From Adiantum capillus-veneris (lineage: Eukaryota > Streptophyta > Polypodiopsida > Polypodiales > Pteridaceae): DNA of 64,000 nt. The position numbers were made by a program, and so were the translations under genes. The DNA is taken from NCBI GenBank assembly GCA_014529385.2, contig CM043947.1, positions 127,998,891 through 128,062,890 of the forward strand, in the 5' to 3' direction. Below are positions 1-11,016 of the stretch, one piece after another (the stretch's first letter is position 1; every line of letters starts with the position of its first letter). The notes beneath the pieces were generated by a model that was not told where the DNA came from, ran no database searches, and saw only the letters and a list, made by a program, of their open reading frames with translations.

Positions 1-297
1 TTTCCTTTTAAAAATTTCCATGCAGGCACCCGTATGCCCACCTCTTCTTCCTACGACGCCTTGCCACCGGCATCGACGCCTAGCCCCACTGCTGCGCAGG
101 AGCTTGAGGCTATCCCTATGCCATCATTGTCTCTACCTTCAACTCTTGCTACAAACCCAACCCTCACCTCTGCTTGCTACTGCGTTGGGCAGCTGCCTTC
201 GACTCCCACCTTCCGCCAATGCCAAGCCATCCAACATCTACCGTTGATAATTAACCTAGTTGCTTTTCAACAGGCTCAGATGCGGGCTCCAATCGGG

Positions 298-301
298 TGT
301 G

Positions 302-367
<66 letters not shown>
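298..367. repeat. Compound (TG)n(AG)n microsatellite
   Basis: About 14 TG units pass directly into about 18 AG units. The same TG-to-AG arrangement recurs near 57170, so it may travel with a dispersed repeat family rather than arise by slippage alone. Confidence 0.97.
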
Positions 368-369
<2 letters not shown>

Positions 370-473
370 TCTGAAGGACTGGTGTCTGCTGGGCAACTGC
401 AAGAAGCAAAAATTTTAGGTGGGATTGCACTAAACCAAAATACTTTTGGACCGACTCCAATGTAGCCAAGATG

Positions 474-477
<4 letters not shown>

Positions 478-524
<47 letters not shown>
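478..524. repeat. (GA)n microsatellite
   Basis: About 23 uninterrupted GA units, read directly from the sequence. Confidence 0.97.
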
Positions 525-527
<3 letters not shown>

Positions 528-666
528 GAGCTATTTGGAGAGTCGGCTGGTGGGCAGCTGCAGGAAGAAATGCTATTTGGAGCTGCCGTTGGTGCTGCAT
601 CCATTTCTCCAAAGCCCCTCTCTCTCTCTAACTAAACCTTAGACGGCCATGGAGCCATGAGCCCAG

Positions 667-667
<1 letters not shown>

Positions 668-719
<52 letters not shown>
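668..719. repeat. (CT)n microsatellite
   Basis: About 25 uninterrupted CT units, followed by a short CT-rich tail. Confidence 0.97.
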
Positions 720-720
<1 letters not shown>

Positions 721-899
721 GTGGCTCTCTCTAGATATGGGAGTCTCACGGATGTGGCATCCTTGAGAGTCCTCCATGTGGCAAGGAAGTTGACCGGCCC
801 AGCCGGTGCAGTAGATCATGGTTCGAGCACTTAGGCGTTTAGTAAGTTGCACAAAGGTGGACATGCTCATTCCAAAAAATGATTAAACATTACGCGAGA

Positions 900-970
900 G
901 CAGGCTCGGGGGTTTGAACACGAGCGTCCACGGGAAGAGGTTAATGCTCAACCACCAGCATAAATTGTTT
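900..970 (-). repeat. tRNA-like SINE candidate (A and B box)
   Basis: On the minus strand, TATGCTGGTGGTTGAGCA resembles an internal polymerase III A box. About 25 bases downstream, GTGTTCAAACCCC resembles a B box. The spacing suits a tRNA or tRNA-derived SINE. No full cloverleaf or clear 3' tail is evident, so a SINE remnant is more likely than a working tRNA gene. Confidence 0.4.
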
Positions 971-1016
971 GCTCGTTCCCCGACCCGTGTTTAAACCTAT
1001 TTAATGTTTAAACTTC

Positions 1017-1018
1017 GG

Positions 1019-1052
<34 letters not shown>
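1017..1052. repeat. Poly-G tract
   Basis: Four G, one A, then 31 G in a row. The length may be unreliable in any assembly. Such a tract could form a G-quadruplex. Confidence 0.95.
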
Positions 1053-1054
<2 letters not shown>

Positions 1055-1710
1055 GTTTTAAAATCACCCACTTGCCGGTAAGCGGCCTCCCTGCCATTTC
1101 GGCTCAGAGTCCGAAATCTAGGGTGAGCCCTTTCGGGTGGCCATGGAGCCATGAGCACATAGGCTCTCTCTCTCGTGGTCATATATAGACCTCCAAGGCC
1201 CACACCTCACTGAGAAGATAGCATCCAATCAGGCCAAAAATGGGGTATAGGGTGGATACAAAATGTCCTTGCTCAAGAGCTGGAACCCATGACAGGCTGC
1301 AAAAGTCCAGCCTTTGGAGGGGCTGCTCTTATTGCATGGGGAAAGGGTCGTGAAGATCAGCTTTTCTTACGCGTGAAGACCGTTGCGTGGAGAAGCGCCA
1401 AGCTCAACACATGATAGGTAGAGAGATACAGAGGTACAGAAAAAGTGGGAATAGGCATGGCCCCACCCGCTCCTCTGCCGTGTATTCAAAGAGATTCATC
1501 TCCATGGATGGCGGTCTCTGCTCGACAGTGCCCTGTCCCTTGCACCTCCTCTCATACCTCTCCCAAGGCCCAAGCCAAGAAATTATGACACGTGCAAAGG
1601 CTACGTTTCATGATGGGCACGACATAGGATGTGCGGCCTGTTTGGACCGAGGGAGGGAGCTACACCGAGGAGCTCCCGTTGTAGAATGGCTCAGGTAGGG
1701 AAGCAGAGGG

Positions 1711-1862
1711 TCGATGAAGCCAAGCACAGCCCTGGAGTTAGCTACAACGCTCAAGGCCTCGCATGTTGAAGGAGAGGCTCAATGAAGCCAAGCACAGCCC
1801 TGGAGTTAGCTACAACGCTCAAAGCCTCGCATGTTGAAGGAGAGGCTCGATGAAGCCAAGCC
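1711..1862. repeat. 68-bp tandem duplication
   Basis: A 68-bp unit beginning TCGATGAAGCCAAGC occurs twice in full at 1711 and 1779. It starts a third time at 1847 before diverging. The two full copies differ at only a couple of bases, so the duplication is recent. Confidence 0.9.
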
Positions 1863-2446
1863 TAGCTATGGAGTTCAAGGGTTGTTTGTCTACAATAATG
1901 ATGTCTCGAAGCAGCTTTCGCTAGCTCAGGCCCGGACACGTCCTCTCTTCAATGTACCGGCCAGCTTGACTGAGCGAGAGTGGGCGTAGGCAAAGGCGTG
2001 CAGTTGCCTGGGCATTGCGGGCACGAAGGTTGGAGCTACAGAGTCTAGAGAGCATTACTGGAAATCTAGGAACTTCTCTCTCTTAGCGTGTGCACATGGA
2101 GTGCGCCCGACGTCTCAAGCGGTGAACAAAGGGTTATGGACCACTGACAGCGTTGCACGCATCTGCACGTTTGAATTACAGAAGCGATCGGCGGCTCACC
2201 CTCGCCATCGGAACTGAGAGGAGCTCGTCCTAATGGTTACTGCCAGTGAAGCACCCGTTGCTTGGCGGGAAGATCCTCCATTGGGCTGCAGCATTTTGCA
2301 CTCTGTCAGATTAAAGACTTTTAGCTCTCTCTCTCTCTTGCTTTCTCTCACTACGACACCTCATAGCTGCTTGCATGTGCTTGATATCCATCGGTAGCCG
2401 TCGGCAGTGCAGGCAACCTTTTTGACACCAGTTACTGTGCATGTGC

Positions 2447-2449
<3 letters not shown>

Positions 2450-2486
<37 letters not shown>
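2450..2486. repeat. (CT)n microsatellite
   Basis: About 18 CT units, with a shorter CT run near 2324-2339. Confidence 0.95.
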
Positions 2487-2491
<5 letters not shown>

Positions 2492-3725
2492 GCATGAGTA
2501 CAAGGCGACGGCCAGCCAACCAAACAGAATCTTGCAGGAGCATGTGTCAACATGGCGCATGCTTTTTTTTGGCCGTGGAGTGGCTGGCTGGCCGTTGTAG
2601 CCCAACCCTCACCTCTTATATACTGGCCAACTCGTGCGCATTCATTCCAACCAATCACCGCGGGCCTTGCCAACGGCTTTCCCCTCCTCTCGCGGCTACT
2701 TCACATGCGCACCCGCAGTTGTTTTCTTCCCCTTCGTCAACCTTCCATAGCGCATTCAGCTCGTGCAGTTCTGTGATTGCAAGTCAAGCTTGCTTGCTTT
2801 CTCGAGGGTTCGCGTGACCAAGTGCTTTAGATTGCATGCGCAGCTCTTACGATATCGAGCGCACCGTTTCCAGCTTGCATTAACTTTGTGACTGCATGTC
2901 GTCAACCTAAAGCTCATTCTACTGCAATACCTGAGGTAACATTATAGCAATTCCATTTCAACCTTGCTACTGGTGTACATTATTAGCTCGGGATTTAAGT
3001 CGTAATTAGGATCTCATATATGCGCAGCTCTCTGTTTTCCTGAAGCAAGGAGGATTGGACGCCTACTGCAACGCCCACAATCCATCGTTGCGAGCTCCCA
3101 CTGATTGCAAGGCCAAGGCCACCAGGTTACCAACTCATCTCAATCAATTCGTTGTCTTCATTTTATATTTTTGGTGTAACATGTCCTCAATAGTTATTTA
3201 GCTGCCTGGTATGAGTGTTTGTTTTAGTGAGTAAGTCCCAAAACTATTTTTTCATTTCTTTTTAGAGGAATCATTCAGAGGAGATGCTTGGGTTCATCTA
3301 GTTTGAAAAAAAAAGGAAAGTCGAAGGGAAAGTCTATGTATCTCTCTTTTAACTTTCCAGCTTACCTCTTCGAAGATGCTTAGGTGGTTTGAAAATTACC
3401 AAAATACCCTCTGTAATTTCAAAAAGTCTCAAAATACCTTTGTATCTATTTTGGCTTGATTTTTCAAGATTTTCAAATCTTTATTCCTTTTCGACAATCG
3501 AGATCTAGTTTTGAGCGCTTAGCATGTAATTTGTCACAAATCACAAGAGATCCATTTTTGAGCGCTTAACACGGATTACATCGCAAAACAAGGCGACTAT
3601 GTCTAAAAATAATGAAGCGATTACTCTCCAAAGCCTACATAACGAACTCAAATTCTGTCATTTTGAAGTGCCTTAGAGAAATTGGCTTGGTTGAAAAGGC
3701 CAAAGGGGAAGAGGGCACGTGGAGG

Positions 3726-3822
3726 AAGAAGAAGAGAGTTTTAACGTCGTAGGAAACTATGTCAAGAGACCTTAAAGATTGGCCAACGAAGAGAGTTGAG
3801 AGAGAGAGAGAGAGAGAGAGAG
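3726..3822. repeat. Dispersed duplicate, copy 1, with (GA)n
   Basis: A segment with GAAGAAGAAG and TTTTAACGTCGTAGGAAACT, followed by a (GA)n run at 3798-3822, matches the segment at 5205-5290. In both copies the shared text lies next to GA repeats, which suggests a common repeat of origin. Confidence 0.8.
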
Positions 3823-4067
3823 TGATTTTTATGGATTTAGAGCTAGCACCCCTAAAATTTCAAAAATTCCAAAGGCTACATGACCAACTCTAGTTCTGTG
3901 ATCTTCTATTAATAGACAATGAGTCTTCTTATGAAAAGAAGAATTTTGGGAATTTATGACAAAATACTGGGGAGCTTTGGGAATTTTTGAAATTTGAGGC
4001 GAACATCTGTCAGCGGATGATTTTTGGCCCGGCTGTGGATCGCGACAGACGACGACGTTGGGAAGAA

Positions 4068-4070
<3 letters not shown>

Positions 4071-4108
<38 letters not shown>
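4071..4108. repeat. (GA)n microsatellite
   Basis: About 18 GA units. The open frames across it are products of the repeat. Confidence 0.95.
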
Positions 4109-4111
<3 letters not shown>

Positions 4112-4820
4112 TTTTGTTGGCCTTTGAAGGCATGCGTATTTTGTGCCTGTGGTCACCGCGATGAAGTTGCAATGGTGCTATGGAGCGCAAACTTGCCCAA
4201 TGCCTTGGCGCATGATGGGAACCTACAGAAGGGAAGGGGTGGAGGGCAGGAATGCGTCCGCGTCAGAACATCAAAGCGTTGCTGATAAAGGCAACGAAGG
4301 AAGCAAGGATGGGGATTGTGTGTGAGGCGCAGGTACTGAGACAGTCAGATGCGACGCGAAGAAGAGGGAAAGGGGAGGGGGTTCTATGGCTCCACAGTGG
4401 CAGTGGTGAGGGTGGCCGCAACGTGGGAACCAGCAAGGAGCAAACTTTTGCTTTTGCAAAGAGGAGTCAGACGAAATCTTTCGACTTAATTAATTAATGA
4501 AATGTCCTATAGACCAAGTCTGTATAGTATAGTAAAAGAAGTATAGTGAGTAAGTAGCCAAAACGTTTTTTTTTAAGTCTTATTAGGAAGAATAAACCAA
4601 GATTCCCACTTGAGTGAAGAAGAAAAAGGTGGCTGAAGTAATGAAAAGCACAAACCAAGCTTTAGCGGATAGTGCACATGGAAAAATAGGTGGCGCATGT
4701 CGATGCCCAAAATCTTTTTTTTCTTTCTGATTTTATTGCGCTACTCTCATTAGAGGAGAATCAACGATCGCGCGAGGCTAGGAAAATACATTTTCGCTAA
4801 CCAATGAAAATAAGGACAAA

Positions 4821-5090
4821 CTTGAAATTATCCCAAATTTTAGGTTGAAATTTGAAGCTTTTGTCTGTAATTACGCTGAAATTTCTGTGTCCCGATTTTC
4901 TTAAAGGCAAGCTCAACATCTAACCTAGATTTCAGAAATTCAACTAGTTAGAATACACTAGAGCCTGGTTTTTTTGTGGGCGACTTGAAATTATCTCGGT
5001 TTTAGGTCAAAATTTGAAGCTTCTGCCTGGTAATTACACTAAAACTTGTGTAAGTTTGTCGCTTTTCTTAAAGGCACTAGACCTCGATTT
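4821..5090. repeat. Diverged 163-bp tandem duplication
   Basis: The text starting CTTGAAATTATC at 4821 returns at 4984. It is followed in both copies by similar stretches (TTTAGGT, AAATTTGAAGCTT, TAATTAC, TTTTCTTAAAGGCA). The copies have many differences, so this is an older duplication than the 68-bp one. Confidence 0.75.
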
Positions 5091-5145
5091 TTTTGTCCGC
5101 TGCGGGTGTTATCAGGTCGAGGAGAAAAAAAACAGTGCACCACAC

Positions 5146-5150
<5 letters not shown>

Positions 5151-5227
<77 letters not shown>

Positions 5228-5290
5228 GTGAGTTTTAACGTCGTAGGAAACTATCCCAAGAGACCGACGAGGAGGGTTGAACTTAAGAGA
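5151..5290. repeat. (GA)n(GAA)n microsatellite and dispersed duplicate, copy 2
   Basis: About 24 GA units pass into about nine GAA units (5151-5226). The following bases through about 5290 repeat the segment seen at 3740-3800. The overlapping open frames encode only Arg-Glu or Ser-Leu runs. Confidence 0.9.
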
Positions 5291-5483
5291 GAGAGGCCAG
5301 CTGGCAGGTGTGTTAGGCCAATAGGGGGTGGACGCAGAGAGACAGAGAGATCTGCATCTCAAAAGACTGTTGAATAGTTGTAAGGGGAAATAACGGTGAT
5401 CGGCATGTGGAGGAGGGAGAATGGAACAGATGTAGAGAGCTGCATCACGACATACACAATTTCTTGTATTCTTGGTGAGCGCA

Positions 5484-5550
5484 AGCCAGTGGTCTTGCTG
5501 CATCACGATCCCAGGAAGGAGAGTGGTGATCTTGCTGCATCGCGATCCCA

Positions 5551-5587
<37 letters not shown>
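5484..5587. repeat. Short duplication ending in (GA)n
   Basis: GATCTTGCTGCATCGCGATC and a near copy (GGTCTTGCTGCATCACGATC) are repeated at about 37-bp spacing. They lead into about 16 GA units at 5553-5587. Confidence 0.8.
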
Positions 5588-5589
<2 letters not shown>

Positions 5590-6084
5590 TTGATCAGAGT
5601 TCCACTATGGACGATTGGAGGAGGGAGGGAGAGAAGGAGAGAGACGCAGATTCTTTTGCTCCATGACCCTGAGAAGGGCGCTTCCTGTGTCAAAGTGCGG
5701 AGCCGTTGCTGATTCTGGAATGGCACACTGCTCAGCCATTGTGGGATGGTGCAGTCTCAACCTTTGGGGACGACGGGGATGCCCAGAGGAAGGGAACGCA
5801 GAGATGGTGGTGATGACGAGGCCAATGATGGCGATGGCAAGGCCGATGATGGCGATAGACGGACTTTACCTTTAAATTTATAGATTCCAAGAGAATCTCA
5901 AAATCTAGGGCGTTAATTAATGAATATGAGAAGAATAGAGCCAATAGGTAGCTCCCTTTATTTTTAAGGTGACTCTACTACTTTTGTTTTTCATTACATA
6001 GAATCTCCCCAAGATCCTTTAGCATCTCCAATTAGCATGTCCACGCACGTCAGTCCATGCACGTCACCATTTAAAACCAACCTT

Positions 6085-6160
6085 AATGAGTAGCATTTGA
6101 ACTCATCACGTATGTACTATGAAACTCAACTTAAACCACTAGGCTATTCGTCTTGGCTAC
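6085..6160 (-). repeat. tRNA-like SINE candidate (A and B box)
   Basis: On the minus strand, TAGCCTAGTGGTTTAAG is a good A-box match and GAGTTCAAATGCTACTC a B-box-like sequence about 25 bases later. The A box is close to that of many plant tRNA-derived SINEs. No tail or target duplication was found. Confidence 0.45.
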
Positions 6161-6277
6161 CCTTAGGGCTCCCTTAAGCACTAAAAGAAACAAATACCCC
6201 TACCCTACCCTACCCCTACCCCTACCCCCCTTTCTCCTTTGGCTTTTTTTCCCCCACCCTTTCCTATTCCTTTCTTT

Positions 6278-6306
6278 CCCCCCCCCCCCCCCCCCCCCCC
6301 CCCCCC
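6278..6306. repeat. Poly-C tract
   Basis: About 29 consecutive C in a pyrimidine-rich region (6200-6310) that also has CCCTAC repeats. The exact length is uncertain in principle. Confidence 0.95.
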
Positions 6307-6366
6307 TTCTCTCCAAAAAAAGAAATAATAATTAATTAATGGTGTGTGAAAAAGTCGTTTTGGCTG

Positions 6367-6655
6367 CCTACTATCATTGAGTTTCAAGGACTAACTAAAG
6401 TTTCCTTGAAGTTTTCTCCCGTTGGAATTGTTTAACATATGAAGCTTATATACATCCACAAATACAATCTTCATTCGTGATATTTTTTTTGCTTTCCACA
6501 CTTTATTTTTAAGCTGCATATTATCATTGAGTTTCAAGGAACTAACTAAAGTTTCCTTGAAGTTTTCTCCCATTGGAATTGTTTAACATATGACGCTTAT
6601 ACACATCCACAAATACAATCTTCATTCGTGCTATTTTTATGCTTTCCATAGTTGC
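6367..6655. repeat. 151-bp tandem duplication
   Basis: A block containing ATTGAGTTTCAAGGA, CCTTGAAGTTTTCTCCC and AATACAATCTTCATTCGTG occurs at about 6375-6500 and again at about 6525-6650 with few differences. It is non-coding. The region from here to about 7080 shows nothing else I recognise. Confidence 0.9.
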
Positions 6656-7086
6656 TTACCAAATGGTTATGAACTCTCACATACACAATTTGAACATTTC
6701 TGATGATACTTAAAGGATACATGCTGTTCAACAAACACTATTAAAATTGCACTGAACTCTCTCAGTCACACATACATTTTTTATGATATCGTATTGCCAC
6801 CAGCTTGCCAATTTGTTAAGTTGTTATGTACCTTACACACACACAAAGCGAATAAATCTTAATATATGAAGTCTGGTTTCATTGTCTCGCACAAACACAC
6901 ATTAAAATTTTTTATTTTATTTTTTACACAACATTTTGTGACTTGGATGGATGTGTGGGTGCCAGGGTGAACAATGAGCCATTTTAATGTCCACATTCCA
7001 AAACGGTCGTCACGGGGGGGCACTAGGCCAAATAGCGTTCAGAAAGAGAGTGAGTCTAGGGAAAAGGATGTGGTCTTGGCACGTAA

Positions 7087-7980
7087 GTGGGGAGTGATGC
7101 GAGCCTTTTGAATATGCTTCAGAACGAGAATTGGCTAGATTCCCAAGTCAATGATTCCATCGGGGACTCCCAAGACCGTAGTGCAACTTTTTATGATCCC
7201 CATACACTTCCTGTGGCTGCGACTCTTGATCGCCCCCCTAATTTGCAGCCTATTGCTCCAAATGCCCAACTCTTAGCTCCTAGGGCTCCCATGCAACTGC
7301 TTATTGGTGCACGATCGGCTCCGTTTGTGCAGGTTTTTGGTGTCAGTCCTTCACTGATTGCGAGTACTTTCACACGTTCTTGTTCAGTTCGTGGTCCCTC
7401 TTCCATTGCCCGAGGCTCTAGTACGGCTGCAGGACCTTCTATTGCAGCTCATACACCCCATGTTGCTCACGTTTCCACTGCGGCCATAGGACCTCCCCCT
7501 ACTGTTAGACCACCCCTAGTTGCTCCATCCATAGTGCCTCCCGCTACCGTGAGACCATCTCCAGCTGCTGATGTGTCTAGCCAAAGCACATCTCCAGGCT
7601 GAGGAGGATGGAGAGGCAAGGCGGGAGGTGGATTTAGATGATGGTGGGGAGGTCGGTGGCACAACAGGGGACATGAGCGATGGCACAACAGTTCAAGATA
7701 GCAACGAGGCTTTGGGGCAGGCGTTAAAGCACAAAAGGTGAAGGAGCCTAAGCGTGCTTCATTGGGGACCTTTGCTCGCGCTCTAGGGGATGGGTGGAAA
7801 GGGATGTCGGACACGATGAATATTATTGACAAAGAGAGACGTGAACATGAAGAGAGAATGGTGAAGGACCTACGTGACCATGAGGAGAGAATGCTCAAGC
7901 TGAAGCAGGAGGAGGACACAAAACGGATGGAGATCTACATGCGGGTTCAAGCTGAAATTGCAAAAGCACTGGGGAATTGA
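7087..7980 (+). pseudogene. Harbinger-associated accessory ORF (degenerate)
   Basis: The accessory protein of PIF/Harbinger transposons helps the transposase bind DNA. This frame begins at a non-ATG codon (GTG), so its true start or 5' exon is not visible. The first 170 codons are rich in Pro, Ala and Ser. The reading then shifts near 7590 into an acidic stretch (EARREVDLDDGG) and again near 7735 into 80 residues ending at 7980. Those end residues form a highly charged helix (KERREHEERMVKDLRDHEER), the kind of coiled-coil tail that ends trihelix-like accessory proteins. I see no clear DNA-binding trihelix. It lies about 120 bp upstream of the transposase on the same strand, as expected for a Harbinger unit. 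The two frame changes suggest decay, although introns could explain part of it. The assignment rests mainly on this neighbour. Confidence 0.5.
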
Positions 7981-8100
7981 TTCAAGGTATGCTTCTTCAC
8001 CTCTATATAGAAAATTCAGAGAGGGAGGGAGATTGCACATTGTGTGTTCATGCTCACGTGCAAATGTTCATTTTTGTTATCTTTGCATTTAACGTGTAGG

Positions 8101-9411
8101 ATGGACGAGGCCGCAGAAATATTTTGGCTACTATCGTCTAATTGGCATAGCATATGCCCTATTGATGAAGACCTCTACCACATTGCATGGTTGACTGGGA
8201 GTACTCTATACACCTACTTCTTGTTCTTATCTTGCATGTTGTTACTTGTATCATCTGTGTGTATGTTAGTTGAGAATGGTTTATTGTCCATTCGGCCACG
8301 CATATGCTGGTGTTATCCTAGGCAAGCGGCATTCTGGCAAGCAATTCACTCTGACTTTTGAAGTGCAGCTTATCTTGAAAACCAAGCCACATTCAGGATG
8401 TATTATAGAATGTCATATGAGGCCTTCCATGATCAGTTGAAAGATCTCATTTTGCCCATCTACCATGTGGAGAGGTATGTGAGTTTCGTAGGGAGCCTAT
8501 CCAAGCTGACCTTGCCCTTGCATGTGTGCTTTGGCATTTTGCTCATGGTCACTCTTCTCGTACACTGTCGCAATTGTTCGGGCTTGGGGACTCCACTATG
8601 CGAAAGTACACCCATTTGATAGTGGGTATTCTATGCACAGAAGAAATGTTGCATAGATGTCAGATTGAGGTTCCACATGGTGCACGACTAGCCCAAATCA
8701 TTAGGGAATTTGAGGTTATCACTGGCCTTCTCAACATATGTGGTGCGATTGATGGCACACACATCAAGCTTGCCCGCAAACCAATTCATGATTATTTTTT
8801 GCACAATACGTTAGCCGCCATGAATTTCACAGTATTTTGTTGCAAGGCATAGTAGACTCCAAAAAGCTGTTTTGGGACATTGTGTGTAATGCACCAGGAG
8901 GCTCACATGATTCAACTGTTTTCAAGGGTTCTCTAGTTCATAGACAAATGAAATCATGTCAGGTATTGAGTGCACCAATTATAGATTTGAATCAGGTGTC
9001 CATTAGACCTTACATTGTTGGTGACGTTGCATATAAGCCCACAAGCTTCTTACTAAAAGCATTCAAGTCAAAACCGCGACAAGACTTGGTTTCAAAGAAT
9101 GCATTTGACAAGCAAATTGCAAAGGGTAGGGTGAAAGTAGAGAATGCGTTTGGCATTTTGAAGAATCGTTGGCGCATCTTGCGTCATCTCAGTGTGAATT
9201 TTCCTTTTGCACGACAGTAGTAATAGCATGTTCTGTGTTACAATCATGTCCAGTTAAAAGGAGAACCTGAGCCTAGAAATTCAATTGATCGACATCCAAA
9301 TGATGATGATCCCTTAAGGTGGCGATCAGTAACTCGACAACGTACTGCCGGGCTCAAAATGTGCGCCGCATTGTTTAATGATTTTGTTAGACGTAATTCA
9401 GGTCAGGCTTA
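8101..9411 (+). pseudogene. PIF/Harbinger-like DDE transposase (frameshifted)
   Basis: Harbinger transposases cut and paste DNA using a DDE nuclease fold (DDE_Tnp_4). Pieces in three frames read as one protein. The N-terminal part is near 8101-8200. A helix-turn-helix-like stretch lies near 8480-8620, where the coherent text is EFRREPIQADLALACVLWHF then SQLFGLGDST. The first catalytic Asp is in GAIDGTHIKL (near 8750), the second in GDVAYKP (near 9020) and the Glu in KVENAFGILKNRW (near 9140). The C-terminal part (NDFVRRNSGQA) ends at a stop at 9411. Frame changes occur near 8480, 8845 and 9220. All three catalytic residues survive, so decay is recent or partly explained by unseen introns. Terminal inverted repeats and the usual 3-bp target duplication could not be found by eye. 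A domesticated relative is possible but unlikely given the frameshifts. Confidence 0.88.
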
Positions 9412-9729
9412 AGATGTTTGCAAGTAATTAGGAGTCTTGAGTGTGCATGTTTCTTACTTCGATGGCACTAACTACTCATTGTTTACGACATGTTTTTAAA
9501 GGAGTGATGATCAAAGCTCACCAGTAGGTTGTTTTATTTTTTTGGATAGGTTTAGGGTTTGTATGTACTATCTAAAAAAAATTTCATTGTTAGCATTGTG
9601 TGTGTGTGAGTGTATGCATCTGTCTATGGGGGTTTGGGCACCCCTCATGGACTATGTAGGCATGGCCTGTGGAGGTTCCGAGTTCGATTCTCGGGTGACT
9701 TTCACGGATTGGATCCCCTGGTACCACGC
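9412..9729 (+). repeat. Intergenic with a B-box SINE-like motif
   Basis: No gene is seen. Near 9673-9692 the text GGTTCCGAGTTCGATTCTCG matches a tRNA T-arm or B box, and a weak A-box-like stretch lies about 20 bases upstream. This resembles the head of a tRNA-derived SINE. The adjacent Gypsy LTR begins at 9730 and may have inserted into it. Confidence 0.35.
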
Positions 9730-10933
9730 TGTCGTGCCGTGGCACGTACATAGTGTGAAATAAAACATTCACCTCACTCTTGACACTTCTCGATGTATGC
9801 AAATAAAAGCAATCATGTGCATATTGTGATATATGTTGGAGCGTCTATTACGGTCATTATCATGTACATACCTATCCGGGGAGTCGTGGCCCTGGATGTG
9901 GCGCATCTGCATGCTTTTCCACTTGATAAGATGCTTAATTTGGTTTTACAATGTATATATTCCAAGTGTTTTATGGTGGCACACTCATCTCGCCTATAAA
10001 GATTAATGCGGGCAAAAATTGCCAAAAATAGCAGCTAGCAGGCGTTGTTGCATAATTGCATGGAAAGTGACCTAAAATGGTATATTGATGGAGAATGATG
10101 CTTATCTATGCTTTTTATGCTTATGCGAATGATCCCAAAAATTTAGGGATTTTTTGGACTCCGTTTGGGATTTTTTGCAAAAAAAAAAGGCATTTTTTGG
10201 GTAAAAAATGAGTTGAAAATGACATAGTTTTGGTCCAAAGTGGAAAAATGGCCCCAAATTTGACACATCAGCTGAAAATGTCGTGGGGAAGAGAGAGAAG
10301 GGGGATTTTTACAGAAAAAGCCAGCAAGTTTGATCTACTGTGTAATAGCTTCCATGGTTGCCCAATCTATGTGTGCTGCAGTCCTGCCTCTTCGCAATCT
10401 TGTATCTGAGCTTGTGAGGGAGTGAATTACGGTTTCCCCTTATCAAAATGGTGTTTGGGGTTCAATATAGAAGCGCTTAAATCTCTGAAAAATCAGAAAA
10501 TGGTCGCCAAGAAGATGGAAGCTTGAGCATTCCTTTCAACTGTTTGATGCTACAACTATGTAATTGGGGGCGAGGCTACATGATACCATGAAAGAGGTTT
10601 GGGTTTTGATTGAGAATTGTGCTTGTATGAGCATCGAGGTTTCATGGCTGAAAAATTAGTGTTTTTCAATGGTCGTTTTAAGTGAAATTGAATGTGATTT
10701 GATGATCCTCTCATCATTCTCTCGACTACGAAAACAAGCAATTTCAAAGCACGATAGGAAAGAGGGTTTGTGACTTTGCTGTCAGGAACACTCTTAGATT
10801 CTCTGTCACCCTTAGCAAGAGGGTTGGTGATTCTTCGTAAAACGCTTTCTCGCAAAGGGTTTGTGACTCTCATCACGAACTCTCACAGTCAGAGGTTCTG
10901 CACCTTTCCAGCTAGACCGCACACTTTGCAACA
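9730..10933 (+). repeat. 5' LTR of Gypsy element 1 (1204 bp)
   Basis: It starts TGTCGTGCC and ends GCAACA, with near-identical text at 16970-17655. It contains about 520 bp (roughly 10258-10776) that is missing from the 3' copy, joined in that copy at TTGCTGTCA. Outside this block the copies differ by scattered substitutions, which indicates an old insertion. Confidence 0.9.
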
Positions 10934-10937
10934 TTTC

Positions 10938-10955
10938 TGGTGAACCCGACGCGAA
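10938..10955 (+). other. Candidate primer binding site
   Basis: TGGTGAACCCGACGCG begins four bases after the LTR end. It has the TGG expected to pair with a tRNA CCA tail. I could not assign the tRNA. Confidence 0.45.
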
Positions 10956-11016
10956 GCAGCTGGGATGGGGGTTCAAATACTTGTTTTGAAAGGTTTAATT
11001 ACAAATAATTAAAGCT

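Larger units (their letters stand above)
1..6350. other. Gene-free, microsatellite-rich tract
   Basis: No convincing gene is visible. The open frames here run through (GA)n, (CT)n, (TG)n, poly-G or poly-C tracts and give Ser-Leu, Arg-Glu or Pro repeats. The tract contains ten long simple repeats, three local tandem duplications, one dispersed duplicated segment and two tRNA-like SINE candidates, all listed separately. A 17-base segment, GGCCATGGAGCCATGAG, occurs near 647 and near 1139, each time followed within about 25 bases by CT repeats. This suggests that the microsatellites sit in copies of one dispersed repeat. Confidence 0.7.

Noticed and set aside
20-630. Open frames rich in Ser-Leu, Arg-Glu and Val-Cys
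   Set aside because: They run through (TG)n, (GA)n and (CT)n tracts on both strands; the repeats explain the openness.
1387-1698. 103-codon frame on +
   Set aside because: No motif, no related text on either side, and it lies in a repeat-rich tract.
9661-9700. A functional tRNA gene at the T-arm-like sequence
   Set aside because: No acceptor stem or anticodon arm can be paired around it; SINE-like remnant preferred.
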